DNA from: Gemmatimonadota bacterium
Lineage (GTDB): Bacteria > Gemmatimonadota > Gemmatimonadetes > Longimicrobiales > Longimicrobiaceae
NCBI GenBank assembly: GCA_031260285.1
Contig: JAIRKD010000003.1
Coordinates: forward strand, 1-52,888
Direction of reading: 5' to 3'
DNA length: 52,888 bases
Shown piece by piece: positions 45,421 through 52,882 of the stretch. Positions within the stretch are counted from its first letter, which is position 1; every line of letters starts with the position of its first letter. The notes below the pieces were generated by a model. It ran no database searches, was not told the DNA's origin, and was given only the letters and a program-made list of their open reading frames with translations. The translations under genes were made by a program, and so were the position numbers.

Positions 45421-46173
45421 TCAGAACCATTCATCCCCGGTATCAGCCTGGATCTGCCTGAGCAGTTCGTCGCGCTGGCTCAGGGCGGTAAGGTGGTAGC
45501 CGTTGATCACCGGATCCGCCGGGGCTTCGCGCAGCGCGGAGCGGGTGGTGAGCACAATTCCCTCAAGAGCTGCCAGACGGTTGACCGGATCGGATCCATC
45601 GTTCTCGTAACGCGTTCTTGCGTAACGGGATAACGCATCCAGATAGTCGGACTCCGCACGGGTCAGCGCCAGGGTTTCCTCGTCGGATGCCGGATCCGCA
45701 GGGTCAGCGGGTCCGGATGCGCGTGTGCCGGTGGAGGCCAGAGCGACCCCGGCATCCACAGTGATCCTCGGTGCGACAACAAACGTCCCCACCGCACCGC
45801 CGAAGACAAAGAGTGCCAGCCCTGCCGCCACCCTGAGCCAGCCGGCGTTGATGAACAGCGACGGGTTGCCGGTTGGCGGGCGTGGATGGTTCGAGTCCCC
45901 CGGGCCTCCGGCGGTGTTGTGCAGGCCGAAGGTACCGGAGTTCAGCGGCTCCTGATCCGGCGTTGTCAGCGGTTCCTCCCGGATTGCGCGGGCGATCCGT
46001 GCCCGGACAAGGTCCGGCATCTCCGGATTCCGCAGCTCGCGGAGAGAGGTTGTGAGCTGCCTCATCTCCTCCAGCTCCGCCGCGCACTTCGTGCACTTCG
46101 CCAGATGAGAGGCTTCAGCGTTGTTCATCGGCTCGTCAACCAGCCGTGCTATATCTTCCCGATTCAGATGCAT
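45421..46173 (-). CDS. Zinc-binding anti-sigma factor
   Basis: A 250-residue single-pass membrane protein. The N-terminal anti-sigma domain has the ZAS motif H23-x3-C27-x2-C30 (HLAKCTKC). A proline-rich linker is followed by one membrane segment (about 112-135, LRVAAGLALFVFGGAVGTFVV) and a periplasmic helical domain of about 110 residues. It should hold the ECF sigma factor at the membrane until a periplasmic or redox signal releases it. Its start overlaps the sigma gene by ten bases, as usual for cognate pairs. Confidence 0.88.
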   Translation of the reverse strand: MHLNREDIARLVDEPMNNAEASHLAKCTKCAAELEEMRQLTTSLRELRNPEMPDLVRARIARAIREEPLTTPDQEPLNSGTFGLHNTAGGPGDSNHPRPPTGNPSLFINAGWLRVAAGLALFVFGGAVGTFVVAPRITVDAGVALASTGTRASGPADPADPASDEETLALTRAESDYLDALSRYARTRYENDGSDPVNRLAALEGIVLTTRSALREAPADPVINGYHLTALSQRDELLRQIQADTGDEWF

Positions 46174-46766
46174 ATGCTTTCTCCATCAACCTTTCCCTCA
46201 ACCCGTCCCTCGATACCCGACGGTTCGAGGATCTCCCGCAGTTTCCCTCTCGCCTTGAAGAGCTGGCTCTTGCATGTACCGGGGTTGATCCCGAGCATCT
46301 GGCCGATCTCCTCGTGCGTGTACCCTTCGATGTCATGCAGAACGATCACCTGCCTCATCCCCGGTGGCAGCCGGTCAACCGCTTCTTCCACCGTAAGCCG
46401 GGTGAGCTGCGAATCCGCCGGAGTGCGAGGCCCCATGGCGATCTCGCCTGCCACCTCGCCCGCCAGTTCGCCCAGCCGGCCACGCCGCCGCTGGTTGGAG
46501 CGGAATCCGTGAAGCACGGTATTAACCGTGATCCGGTAGAGCCATGTGGAGAACCGGGACTCACCGCGGAAGCCGGGGAGCGCCCTGACCACATGGAGCC
46601 AGGTGTCCTGTGCCCAGTCCGCCGCCATCTCGTCGTTCCCCGCGAGGCGGCGTGTGAGGGCGTAGACACGCGAGGCGTGTCGCTCATAGAGCTTCCCGAT
46701 CGCCTCCCTGTCTCCATCACGGGCGCGTCGTACCAGCTCATCGTCGGTGGTGGTCTGGTTCATCAC
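46164..46766 (-). CDS. ECF-family RNA polymerase sigma factor
   Basis: A 200-residue sigma factor with regions 2 (DREAIGKLYERHASRVYALTRR to FRGESRFSTWLYRITVNTVL) and 4 (VDRLPPGMRQVIVLHDIEGYTHEEIGQMLGINPGTCKSQLFKAR), and no region 1 or 3. It is of the RpoE type and directs RNA polymerase to a stress regulon, probably including its own operon with the anti-sigma factor and PDZ protein. The ATG at 46766 is preceded by a 228-base divergent region shared with the mlaE operon, where its promoter should lie. Confidence 0.95.
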   Translation of the reverse strand: MMNQTTTDDELVRRARDGDREAIGKLYERHASRVYALTRRLAGNDEMAADWAQDTWLHVVRALPGFRGESRFSTWLYRITVNTVLHGFRSNQRRRGRLGELAGEVAGEIAMGPRTPADSQLTRLTVEEAVDRLPPGMRQVIVLHDIEGYTHEEIGQMLGINPGTCKSQLFKARGKLREILEPSGIEGRVEGKVDGESICI

Positions 46767-46994
46767 GATAGATAGGATGTCCGGCGTTGATGAAGGGTTG
46801 CCTCATGACGGAGACCCCGCCGGCCCCGCCGGGATCCCGGGGAGGATCGAGGGGCATCAGCGAGGCATTAAGCGGGGCTGAAAAGGGAACCTGAGAGCGT
46901 TTCCGGTTTCATGAATGGGCTGGATTTATGAACGGGATCTTCTGCCGGGAGATTCCCCTGGGGGTCGTCCGGAATCGCGTTGGAGACAAGTGTT

Positions 46995-47834
46995 ATGCGG
47001 GGTGAAGCGGCAACGGGCCCGCGGGTGGGGTCCACATTCGGGGAACGGATAGGCGGCATCCCCCGGCTGTTTGTCGGAGGCGTCGGGCGCCGGGCGGAGG
47101 GAATCGCCCGCGGCACCGGTGAGATGGCGGGGATCTTCTGGGGCACCTTCTCCGCGCTGGTCCGCGGCCAGCTCTCCTTTCGCGAGATCGCCCGGGAAGC
47201 ATATGCCATGGGCGTCCAGAGCCTTCCGATCGTCATGATCGCGGGGGTGCTTTCGGGTGTGGTCACCAGCCAGCAGGGCGGGTACCAGTTCACGGGCAGC
47301 GTACCGCTTTACGTCGTCGGCAGCGTGGTGACCAGCAGCGTGGTGATGGAGCTGGGCCCGGTGCTCACGGCGATTGTATTCATCGGTCGGGTGGGTGCAC
47401 GAATCACCGCTGAGCTGGGGACGATGAAGGTGTCGGAACAGATCGACGCTCTGCACTCGCTGGGGCGCGACCCGATCCGGACCCTCGCCGCGCCGCGGAT
47501 CATCGCGGGGGTGATCACCCTTCCCCTGCTGGTCGCCATCGCCAACGTCATCGGTGTCACCGGGGGAATGCTCACTGCGGGTGCAACGCTGGGGCTGGGG
47601 CGCGAGTCGTTCATGTACGGCGCGCGCCTCTTCTTCCATACCTTCGACCTTTTCTACTCGATTGGTAAGGCGGTTGTGTTCGGCCTGATCGTTCCGCTGA
47701 TCGCTACGCATATGGGCTTCCGTACGTACGGCGGTGCGGAGGGTGTGGGCCGGGCGACAACCACGGCGGTGGTCTACATGATCATGGCGGTGCTTGTCCT
47801 GGACGCCACCTTCCCCATGATCTTCCTCCGATAG
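46995..47834 (+). CDS. mlaE: MlaE-family ABC permease
   Basis: A 279-residue permease with about five or six membrane segments. Family patterns include GVLSGVVTSQQGGYQF, VVMELGPVLTAIVFIGRVGARITAELGTMKVSEQIDAL (the MlaE hallmark) and DPIRTLAAPRIIAG. It moves phospholipids across or out of the inner membrane together with MlaF (ATPase) and MlaD (MCE ring). The ATG at 46995 has GGAG nine bases upstream. It starts a three-gene operon; the next gene is 19 bases downstream. MlaB, MlaC and MlaA genes are not present here. Confidence 0.93.
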   Translation: MRGEAATGPRVGSTFGERIGGIPRLFVGGVGRRAEGIARGTGEMAGIFWGTFSALVRGQLSFREIAREAYAMGVQSLPIVMIAGVLSGVVTSQQGGYQFTGSVPLYVVGSVVTSSVVMELGPVLTAIVFIGRVGARITAELGTMKVSEQIDALHSLGRDPIRTLAAPRIIAGVITLPLLVAIANVIGVTGGMLTAGATLGLGRESFMYGARLFFHTFDLFYSIGKAVVFGLIVPLIATHMGFRTYGGAEGVGRATTTAVVYMIMAVLVLDATFPMIFLR

Positions 47835-47853
47835 AGCAGATTCCATAGAGCCA

Positions 47854-48621
47854 ATGCTGGAATATATCGGAGTTCGGAAAGCCTTTGACGCACCTGTCCT
47901 GACCGACGTCAACCTCCGGATCGAGACCGGAGAGACGATGTCGATTGTCGGTCACTCCGGCACAGGGAAAAGCGTTCTTCTCAAGACAACCATCGGCCTG
48001 ATCATTCCGGACCGCGGGGATGTGCGGATCGACGGGGCGTCGGTATTCCACAGCGACCGTCGCACCATCGAGCGGATCCGGCGGAAGGCGGGTTACGTCT
48101 TCCAGAACGCCGCGCTTTTCGACTCGATGAGTATCTACGAAAACGTCGCCCAGGGGATCCCGGAGGATCAGCTCCGGCGGATGTCCAGACGTGAGACGGT
48201 GGTTCGCGTGGGGGACGCGCTGGAGATGGTGAACCTCGACCCGCGCGCGGTGCTCGCAAAGCTGCCGGCGGAGCTTTCAGGCGGAATGCGGAAGCGGGTT
48301 GGTCTGGCCCGGGCGATCATCGGGCGGCCTGAAATCATTCTCTACGATGAACCGGTAACGGGTCTGGACCCTGTGAACGCCACCATTGTTCACCAGCTGA
48401 TTGAACGGCTGGGGGATGAGCTTGGCGTCACATCAGTTCTGGTTACGCACGATGTGGAAGGGGCACTTCCGATCTCGGATCGGGTGGCGATGCTGGATGG
48501 GGGGAAGTTCCGGTTTGTGGGAACACCGGCGGAGTTCAAAACAAGTGATGATCAGCTGGTGCGCGCGTTCCTGGAGCGGCACGCGCCGACCGGCCCGGAT
48601 AGAGTACTGGAGGCCTTATGA
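47854..48621 (+). CDS. mlaF: MlaF-family ABC ATPase
   Basis: A 255-residue ATPase. The Walker A motif is GHSGTGKS, the Q-loop is in YVFQNAALF, the signature is LSGGMRKRVGLARAI, and Walker B is IILYDEPVTGLDPV. The GGMRKR variant is typical of MlaF/Ttg2A. It powers lipid movement by the MlaE permease. Its stop overlaps the mlaD start by four bases. Confidence 0.94.
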   Translation: MLEYIGVRKAFDAPVLTDVNLRIETGETMSIVGHSGTGKSVLLKTTIGLIIPDRGDVRIDGASVFHSDRRTIERIRRKAGYVFQNAALFDSMSIYENVAQGIPEDQLRRMSRRETVVRVGDALEMVNLDPRAVLAKLPAELSGGMRKRVGLARAIIGRPEIILYDEPVTGLDPVNATIVHQLIERLGDELGVTSVLVTHDVEGALPISDRVAMLDGGKFRFVGTPAEFKTSDDQLVRAFLERHAPTGPDRVLEAL

Positions 48622-49583
48622 GGGGTGCGGGCAGTACGCTGGAACCTCCGCGGAATGGCGCGGATGCAAAGACTCGGGAAGCGGAGCTGCTGGCGGCGCT
48701 GCCGGTGAGCCCGGCGAACCGCGAGATCAAGGTGGGCTTCTTTGTCCTGATCGGGCTGGCGGCGTTCTTCACCTCGCTCTTCACGCTTACGGATGTCGGC
48801 ACCTTCCGGGGCCGGTATTACACTTCGACGGTCATCGAGAGCGCGGGCGGGATGCGCTCCGGCGACCCGGTGCAGATGCGTGGGGTGAATATCGGCCGGG
48901 TCACGGACTTCGATATGGTCTCCAACGGAGTATCCGTCCGGCTGGAGATCTACAACCGGTACGATGTGCCGGAGGATTCGCGGGTGGTGATCCGCTCCGC
49001 GGGGCTTCTGGGCGGGATGTCGGTGGATGTGGTGCCGGGAAGCTCCTCCACACGAGCCAATGAGGCCCATCCGCTGGTGGGTTCGGTGGAGGCGGATCTG
49101 ATGGCAACGGCGTCCGTACTGGGGACGGATGCGCAGACGGTACTGGAGCGCGCAACCCTGCTTCTCTCCGACAGCACCATCAGCTCTGTCGGCGCAAGCG
49201 CGGAGGAGATGCATGCGCTGCTCGCCAATCTGAATGTGATTGCTGTTACCCAGCGTGCTGAACTGGCCCGGCTTTCGGCGAGCCTGCGCCGTTCCGCGGA
49301 AGGGGTGGAGCGCGCAACCACCGGCCCTCAGCTGGAGCGCGCGGTGACCAATATCGACAGCCTTACCTTCCGGCTTGATGAAACCACGCGTACGCTGGGC
49401 TCGGCAAGCGCGTCACTGGAGACGGTGCTCGGGCGGATCGAGCGCGGTGAGGGAACGCTGGGCAAGCTCACGGCGGATGATACGTTGTTCGAGAATATGA
49501 ACGACGCGGTGCTTTCGCTTCAGCGGCTGGTGGATGATGTGCGGGCGAATCCGAAGAGGTATCTGAACGTCAGTGTGTTCTGA
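48618..49583 (+). CDS. mlaD: MCE-domain protein (MlaD-like)
   Basis: A 321-residue protein with a single N-terminal membrane segment (about 37-55, VGFFVLIGLAAFFTSLF). An MCE domain (about 60-140, VIESAGGMRSGDPVQMRGVNIGRV) and a long helical C-terminal part (about 170-300) follow; in MCE proteins such helices build a tunnel or needle. It ends in NPKRYLNVSVF, a common ending in this family. It is longer than E. coli MlaD (183 residues) and closer to the type with a helical extension. It should collect or deliver lipids for the MlaE/F complex. It overlaps mlaF by four bases, and a terminator follows. Confidence 0.92.
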   Translation: MRGAGSTLEPPRNGADAKTREAELLAALPVSPANREIKVGFFVLIGLAAFFTSLFTLTDVGTFRGRYYTSTVIESAGGMRSGDPVQMRGVNIGRVTDFDMVSNGVSVRLEIYNRYDVPEDSRVVIRSAGLLGGMSVDVVPGSSSTRANEAHPLVGSVEADLMATASVLGTDAQTVLERATLLLSDSTISSVGASAEEMHALLANLNVIAVTQRAELARLSASLRRSAEGVERATTGPQLERAVTNIDSLTFRLDETTRTLGSASASLETVLGRIERGEGTLGKLTADDTLFENMNDAVLSLQRLVDDVRANPKRYLNVSVF

Positions 49584-49691
49584 GACGGCGATGCCTTGAG
49601 GAATGATCCGGGATGGGATCACCGCGGCGGGAGGCGGAGGGATGATCAGCCGGGTCGGATTGAAGCGGTATATGGAAGGTGGTACATCGAG

Positions 49692-49723
49692 ACGGTGCCC
49701 CGGTTACGGGGCGCCGTTTTTTT
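49692..49723 (+). terminator. Terminator of the mla operon
   Basis: A 10-bp stem ACGGTGCCCC/GGGGCGCCGT (one G-U pair) with a 6-base loop, followed by seven T residues. It lies 109 bases after the mlaD stop. Confidence 0.92.
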
Positions 49724-49766
49724 GTGAGGCCTGTTTCTGTGGATTCCCGCATCCCCGTCTGTAGCG

Positions 49767-49806
49767 ATAATCGGGTATAATCGGGTATAATCGGGTATAA
49801 TCGGGG
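49767..49806 (+). repeat. 10-bp tandem repeat with TATAAT hexamers upstream of fic
   Basis: Four 10-base units (ATAATCGGGT, the last ending in GGGG) lie 22-61 bases before the fic ATG. Together they present three perfect TATAAT -10 hexamers at one-turn spacing (49776-49781, 49786-49791, 49796-49801). They could act as alternative fic promoters whose use depends on unit number, or as a repressor array. No clear -35 box was identified. Confidence 0.85.
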
Positions 49807-49827
49807 GCGTGAAACAGGGAACTGTAA

Positions 49828-50883
49828 ATGAGAGAGCCAGAGATCGCGGTTGGACCTGATCTTGTAATGCTCATCGCCGAAATTGATGAGTTCAAGGGTC
49901 GGTGGGATTCTCTACGGATGTTGTCGCCTGATCACCTCAGCGCTTTGCGTAAGGTAGCAACAATCGAGAGCGTCGGCTCTTCCACGCGTATTGAGGGGTC
50001 GAAGCTCTCGGATGCCGAGGTTGAGGATCTGCTTTCCCGAGCCCTCTCTTCCCGATCTTTTATGACGCGGGACGAAGAGGAGGTCGCGGGATACGCGGAG
50101 GCGATGGATCTTGTTTTTGAAGCCTGGGCAGATATGCGTCTCACCGAGAACCATATCCGTCAGCTTCACCAGATTCTGCTGCGTCACAGCGGAAAGGATG
50201 AACGCCATCGAGGCTCTTACAAGATGATCTCGAATAACGTGTCGGCGTATGATGCGGATGGGCGGGAGATTGGCGTTGTATTCGCGACAACATCCCCGTT
50301 TGATACACCAGGGGAGATGGCGGCCCTCGTGGCATGGGCACAGAAGGCGCTGGATGAAGCCGGGCTTCACCCACTCCTGACCATCGCTGTTTTTATCGTG
50401 ACGTTTCTGGCGGTTCACCCGTTCCAGGACGGCAATGGGAGACTCTCTCGGGTGCTCACCACCCTGCTTCTGTTGCGGGCGGGATATGCGTACGTACCGT
50501 ACAGTTCGCTGGAGCGGGTGATCGAAGAAAACAAGGATCTCTACTATCTGGCGCTGCGACGGACACAGACGAGCCTCAGAAGCGAGTCGCCTGACTGGAA
50601 CCCCTGGATGGGCTTTTTCCTGCGTGCGCTGAAGCGGCAGAAGGACAGCCTTGCGATGCGAATGGAACAACAGCAGGTCGTGCGGGGCCGGGAAGCTGGG
50701 TTACCGGAACTGTCTGCCAGAATCCTAGAGGCACTGCGGGTGAAGGAGCGCCTGACAATCGCGCAGCTTGCTGTCGTTACCGGGGCAAACCGGAATACGC
50801 TGAAAGTACGGCTGCGCGAACTGGTTGCAGATGGGCGGCTGCGACGGCATGGTCAGGCACGAGCTACATGGTATTCGTTGTGA
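49828..50883 (+). CDS. Fic-domain protein with C-terminal winged helix
   Basis: A 351-residue Fic protein. The active-site motif H197-PFQDGNGRLSR is complete, so it should be able to attach AMP to proteins. An N-terminal inhibitory motif is present (S52-x3-E56-G57 in SSTRIEGSKL), making it a class II, self-inhibited Fic. A Fic_N-like N-terminus and a C-terminal helix-turn-helix (about 293-350, LTIAQLAVVTGANRNTLKVRLRELV) suggest DNA binding or regulation. The architecture matches the common stand-alone Fic/DOC family rather than phage Doc. The ATG at 49828 follows the TATAAT repeat directly. The target is unknown. Confidence 0.9.
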   Translation: MREPEIAVGPDLVMLIAEIDEFKGRWDSLRMLSPDHLSALRKVATIESVGSSTRIEGSKLSDAEVEDLLSRALSSRSFMTRDEEEVAGYAEAMDLVFEAWADMRLTENHIRQLHQILLRHSGKDERHRGSYKMISNNVSAYDADGREIGVVFATTSPFDTPGEMAALVAWAQKALDEAGLHPLLTIAVFIVTFLAVHPFQDGNGRLSRVLTTLLLLRAGYAYVPYSSLERVIEENKDLYYLALRRTQTSLRSESPDWNPWMGFFLRALKRQKDSLAMRMEQQQVVRGREAGLPELSARILEALRVKERLTIAQLAVVTGANRNTLKVRLRELVADGRLRRHGQARATWYSL

Positions 50884-50972
50884 GAGAGTCCGGTGCCCGT
50901 TGTGTTCGTTTTCGAGGTGCTCTGATTGACATTGAGCGGGTTTCTCGCAGCTCACCACCACCATGGGGTCAC

Positions 50973-51332
50973 ATGTTCAGTTTCACTACGGATGACGCAG
51001 CTGGTTATATCGAGATCACTGTTAATGGAGCGATCAGTGAGGATGATTTTGAGGGCGTCGTAAAAGCGATTGATCGTCTGACGGCTGTACATGGTCGCCT
51101 GAACGCACTTGAGATTGTTCGTGGATTGCCTTCGTTGCCGTCGGAGCTCTGGTGGAAGGATCTGAAGTACAGTTTATCAAACCTGGACAGCTTCGGGCGG
51201 TGTGCTGTTGTGTCGGAAATGGGATGGATCGGGCCGGTCACTCGTTTTTTTGCGGCCCTTCTGCGGATGGAGATCCGGGCGTTCCCGCTCGCGGAGCTGG
51301 AAGAGGCGCGGGCCTGGGCGCGAGGTCAGTAG
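50973..51332 (+). CDS. SpoIIAA-like (STAS-fold) protein
   Basis: A 119-residue protein with the pattern of the SpoIIAA-like family (PF11964 type): FSFTTDDAAGYIEITVNGAISEDDFEGVVKAIDRL and a C-terminal FGRCAVVSEMGWIGPVTRFFAALLRMEIRAFP. These proteins have a STAS-like fold and mostly unknown roles. The ATG at 50973 gives this start; the frame is open upstream into the end of fic but without homology. It lies 89 bases after fic on the same strand and may share its transcript. Confidence 0.75.
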   Translation: MFSFTTDDAAGYIEITVNGAISEDDFEGVVKAIDRLTAVHGRLNALEIVRGLPSLPSELWWKDLKYSLSNLDSFGRCAVVSEMGWIGPVTRFFAALLRMEIRAFPLAELEEARAWARGQ

Positions 51333-51349
51333 AGGGGGGCAGCTGGTAT

Positions 51350-51364
51350 CAGGGTTTCACCCTG
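51350..51364. terminator. Small hairpin between convergent genes
   Basis: A perfect 6-bp stem CAGGGT/ACCCTG with a 3-base loop, in the 74-base gap between the SpoIIAA-like gene and the DUF2975 gene. It has no T-run. A weak terminator call. Confidence 0.3.
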
Positions 51365-51406
51365 GCCTGCCTTCCGCAGATGAGGAGGGTGGACTCTGAT
51401 TCCTGC

Positions 51407-51859
51407 TCACAGCCGCCCGTTGCGGACCAGCCGTTCCAGTACCGCGATCACCGCCGCTGCAGCAATCGGAAACGTCCCCGGGAAGGCCCCGATGATAATC
51501 GCGCCCGGGGCGTCATCCGCCTGCGCGAAGAGGAAGATAGCCGGCATCAGCGAGAGAAAGTACAGTACTGCGATCAGCATCGCGCTGTACCGGATGGGCT
51601 GAAGGCGCTTCACTGACAGTCCGTCCCCCTTGTCGATTTCACCCAGCAGGCGCCAGAAATGATAGATCCCGAAGAAGAAGCAGAGCGCCGCCGTATACAA
51701 CCCCGCGAGGATCGGATATCGCCCGAACGCATAGTCGGGGAAGGTTGCCGCGAACTCTCTCCCGAAGGTCGGCAGCCCGAAGATGCAGATCAGGAGTACC
51801 GCGAGAACGGACAGAAACGAGAATGCGCGGAGGATCAGTGTCGGGAGTTTCTCTGTCAT
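51407..51859 (-). CDS. DUF2975-type membrane protein
   Basis: A 150-residue protein with four hydrophobic segments (about 12-30, 48-66, 90-112, 120-142), the layout of the DUF2975 family. The stretch YTAALCFFFGIYHFWRLLGEIDKGDGLSVKRLQPIRY is the typical conserved loop after TM2. In many genomes a small HTH regulator gene follows such a gene; none is seen here. Function unknown. Confidence 0.75.
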   Translation of the reverse strand: MTEKLPTLILRAFSFLSVLAVLLICIFGLPTFGREFAATFPDYAFGRYPILAGLYTAALCFFFGIYHFWRLLGEIDKGDGLSVKRLQPIRYSAMLIAVLYFLSLMPAIFLFAQADDAPGAIIIGAFPGTFPIAAAAVIAVLERLVRNGRL

Positions 51860-51889
51860 CTCAGTGTCGCTTCTGTTGTGGTGAACCCG

Positions 51890-51947
51890 TCAAGGTGCTG
51901 CATGCAACACCCCTGCACAACCCGGCGCAGTACCGGTGTCTTCAGGC
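51890..51947 (+). repeat. Dispersed hairpin repeat, copy A
   Basis: A hairpin (GGTGCTG with CAACACC, one mismatch) is followed by the unpaired tail GCGCAGTACCGGTG. A second copy lies at 52824-52882. The stems differ by compensating changes (GGTG/CACC here, GGCG/CGCC in copy B), so the hairpin itself seems conserved. It lies between the DUF2975 gene and the zeta-like module. Confidence 0.7.
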
Positions 51948-52022
51948 CGCCTGATTCTGTCTGCCGGTGTTGTACATCAATCCAGATTTGACAGCATTGG
52001 TTCATCCATAACAATCAACATG

Positions 52023-52045
52023 AGGCTGATTCCGTTGATCAGCCT
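52023..52045 (-). terminator. Hairpin over the stop of the small partner gene
   Basis: A perfect 8-bp stem AGGCTGAT/ATCAGCCT with a 7-base loop. The 5' arm on the minus strand contains the TGA stop codon of the small gene. No T-run follows, so it is a possible weak terminator. Confidence 0.35.
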
Positions 52046-52221
52046 TTGTGCTCTCGTAACTGTTCCGCTGTAATTCTCACTGTCTTCCCGTCTTTTACAA
52101 TCACAATCGCGGTGTCAGTCTGTATCGCGATCTGGCGGGCCATTGCTGCTGCGCGCTTCATAGCGGCAAGCGAGTTGCGCAGATCGGGATTCCTGGCTTT
52201 GAAAATATCCGGTGGTGTCAT
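52039..52221 (-). CDS. Small partner protein of the zeta-like kinase
   Basis: A 60-residue protein with the ATG at 52221. The N-terminal half is helical and basic (DLRNSLAAMKRAAAMARQIAIQ). The second half is a short beta-like stretch, TDTAIVIVKDGKTVRITAEQL, reminiscent of the first strands of antitoxins such as Phd. Its start overlaps the upstream kinase gene by four bases (ATGA), so the two are coupled. An antitoxin role is plausible, but the toxin-first order and small size are unlike epsilon-zeta; it could also be an adaptor. Similar small genes appear to sit next to zeta-like ATPases elsewhere; this is from memory. Confidence 0.65.
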   Translation of the reverse strand: MTPPDIFKARNPDLRNSLAAMKRAAAMARQIAIQTDTAIVIVKDGKTVRITAEQLREHKG

Positions 52222-52754
52222 TGATTTTCTCCCCATTCCAATATGACGGGTTCGGCTCCAATATTGTCGTATAAAGCCCAATCATCAACGATCTGTCGAT
52301 AATGCTTCTGGAAATTGCTCCAGCCAGCCACAAAACGGCGACGGATGACCCGTTCAGGGATGTCATGCCCTCCCTGACGCACGCGTTCGGCTACGCGGGC
52401 AATCGCGGTTTCAACGTCGGACAGACGCAGAAAGAACAGGCTGACCCGGTATCCATGCGCCTGCCATCGTTGAATATCGCGAAGATAACCGAGGCCGGAA
52501 AGCGTGGTTTCCAGGGAGAAGCTTTCGCCTTGCTCCACACACTGTCTGATCTCGTTCACCATCAACCGTCCTGCCTTGACGGCAACAGTCTCCGGCTCAA
52601 AAGGGGATAGCCCCGCGGCGATCAGATCAGCATTGATGAAGCGTGGACAATGCGCCTCAGCGGGCAGGAACGACCGGGCGAAGGTGGTTTTCCCTGCGCC
52701 GTTGGGGCCTGCGATGATGATGATCTTCCTGTCGCTGTTCTCTTCCGACGCCAT
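52218..52754 (-). CDS. Zeta-toxin-like P-loop kinase
   Basis: A 178-residue protein of the zeta-toxin/AAA_33 type. The Walker A motif is AGPNGAGKTTFA, followed by FINADLIAAGLSPF (the zeta substrate-site pattern), FSLETTLSG, and RQGGHDIPERVIRRRF. Classic zeta kinases phosphorylate UDP-N-acetylglucosamine and poison cell-wall synthesis; whether this one does is unknown. The ATG at 52754 is chosen; an in-frame ATG at 52766 adds four residues. No epsilon antitoxin gene precedes it. It is coupled to a 60-residue protein gene and flanked by two copies of a hairpin repeat. Confidence 0.85.
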   Translation of the reverse strand: MASEENSDRKIIIIAGPNGAGKTTFARSFLPAEAHCPRFINADLIAAGLSPFEPETVAVKAGRLMVNEIRQCVEQGESFSLETTLSGLGYLRDIQRWQAHGYRVSLFFLRLSDVETAIARVAERVRQGGHDIPERVIRRRFVAGWSNFQKHYRQIVDDWALYDNIGAEPVILEWGENQ

Positions 52755-52823
52755 GGTCAGGCCCATTCGAGTTACACGGATATTCCTTCCTCATCTGACT
52801 TTGTGCTACCGCTCAGCCATATA

Positions 52824-52882
52824 CCAAGGGCGTTGCACACAACGCCCTTACACAACCCAGCGCAGTACCGGTGCCTCAGGGA
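52824..52882 (+). repeat. Dispersed hairpin repeat, copy B
   Basis: A perfect 8-bp stem GGGCGTTG/CAACGCCC with the loop CACA, then CACAACCCAGCGCAGTACCG and GTGCCTCAGG, matching copy A at 51890-51947 in the same orientation. It lies upstream of the zeta-like gene, at the window end. Confidence 0.75.

Noticed and set aside
46926-47912. 328-codon open frame on the minus strand opposite mlaE
   Set aside because: It is His/Arg/Asp-rich, has no family pattern and lies opposite a well-recognised permease; it is a mirror frame of high-GC coding DNA.
51890-52882. Integron attC sites for the hairpin repeats
   Set aside because: The required GTTRRRY/RYYYAAC core sites are not present in the right places and no integrase is seen.
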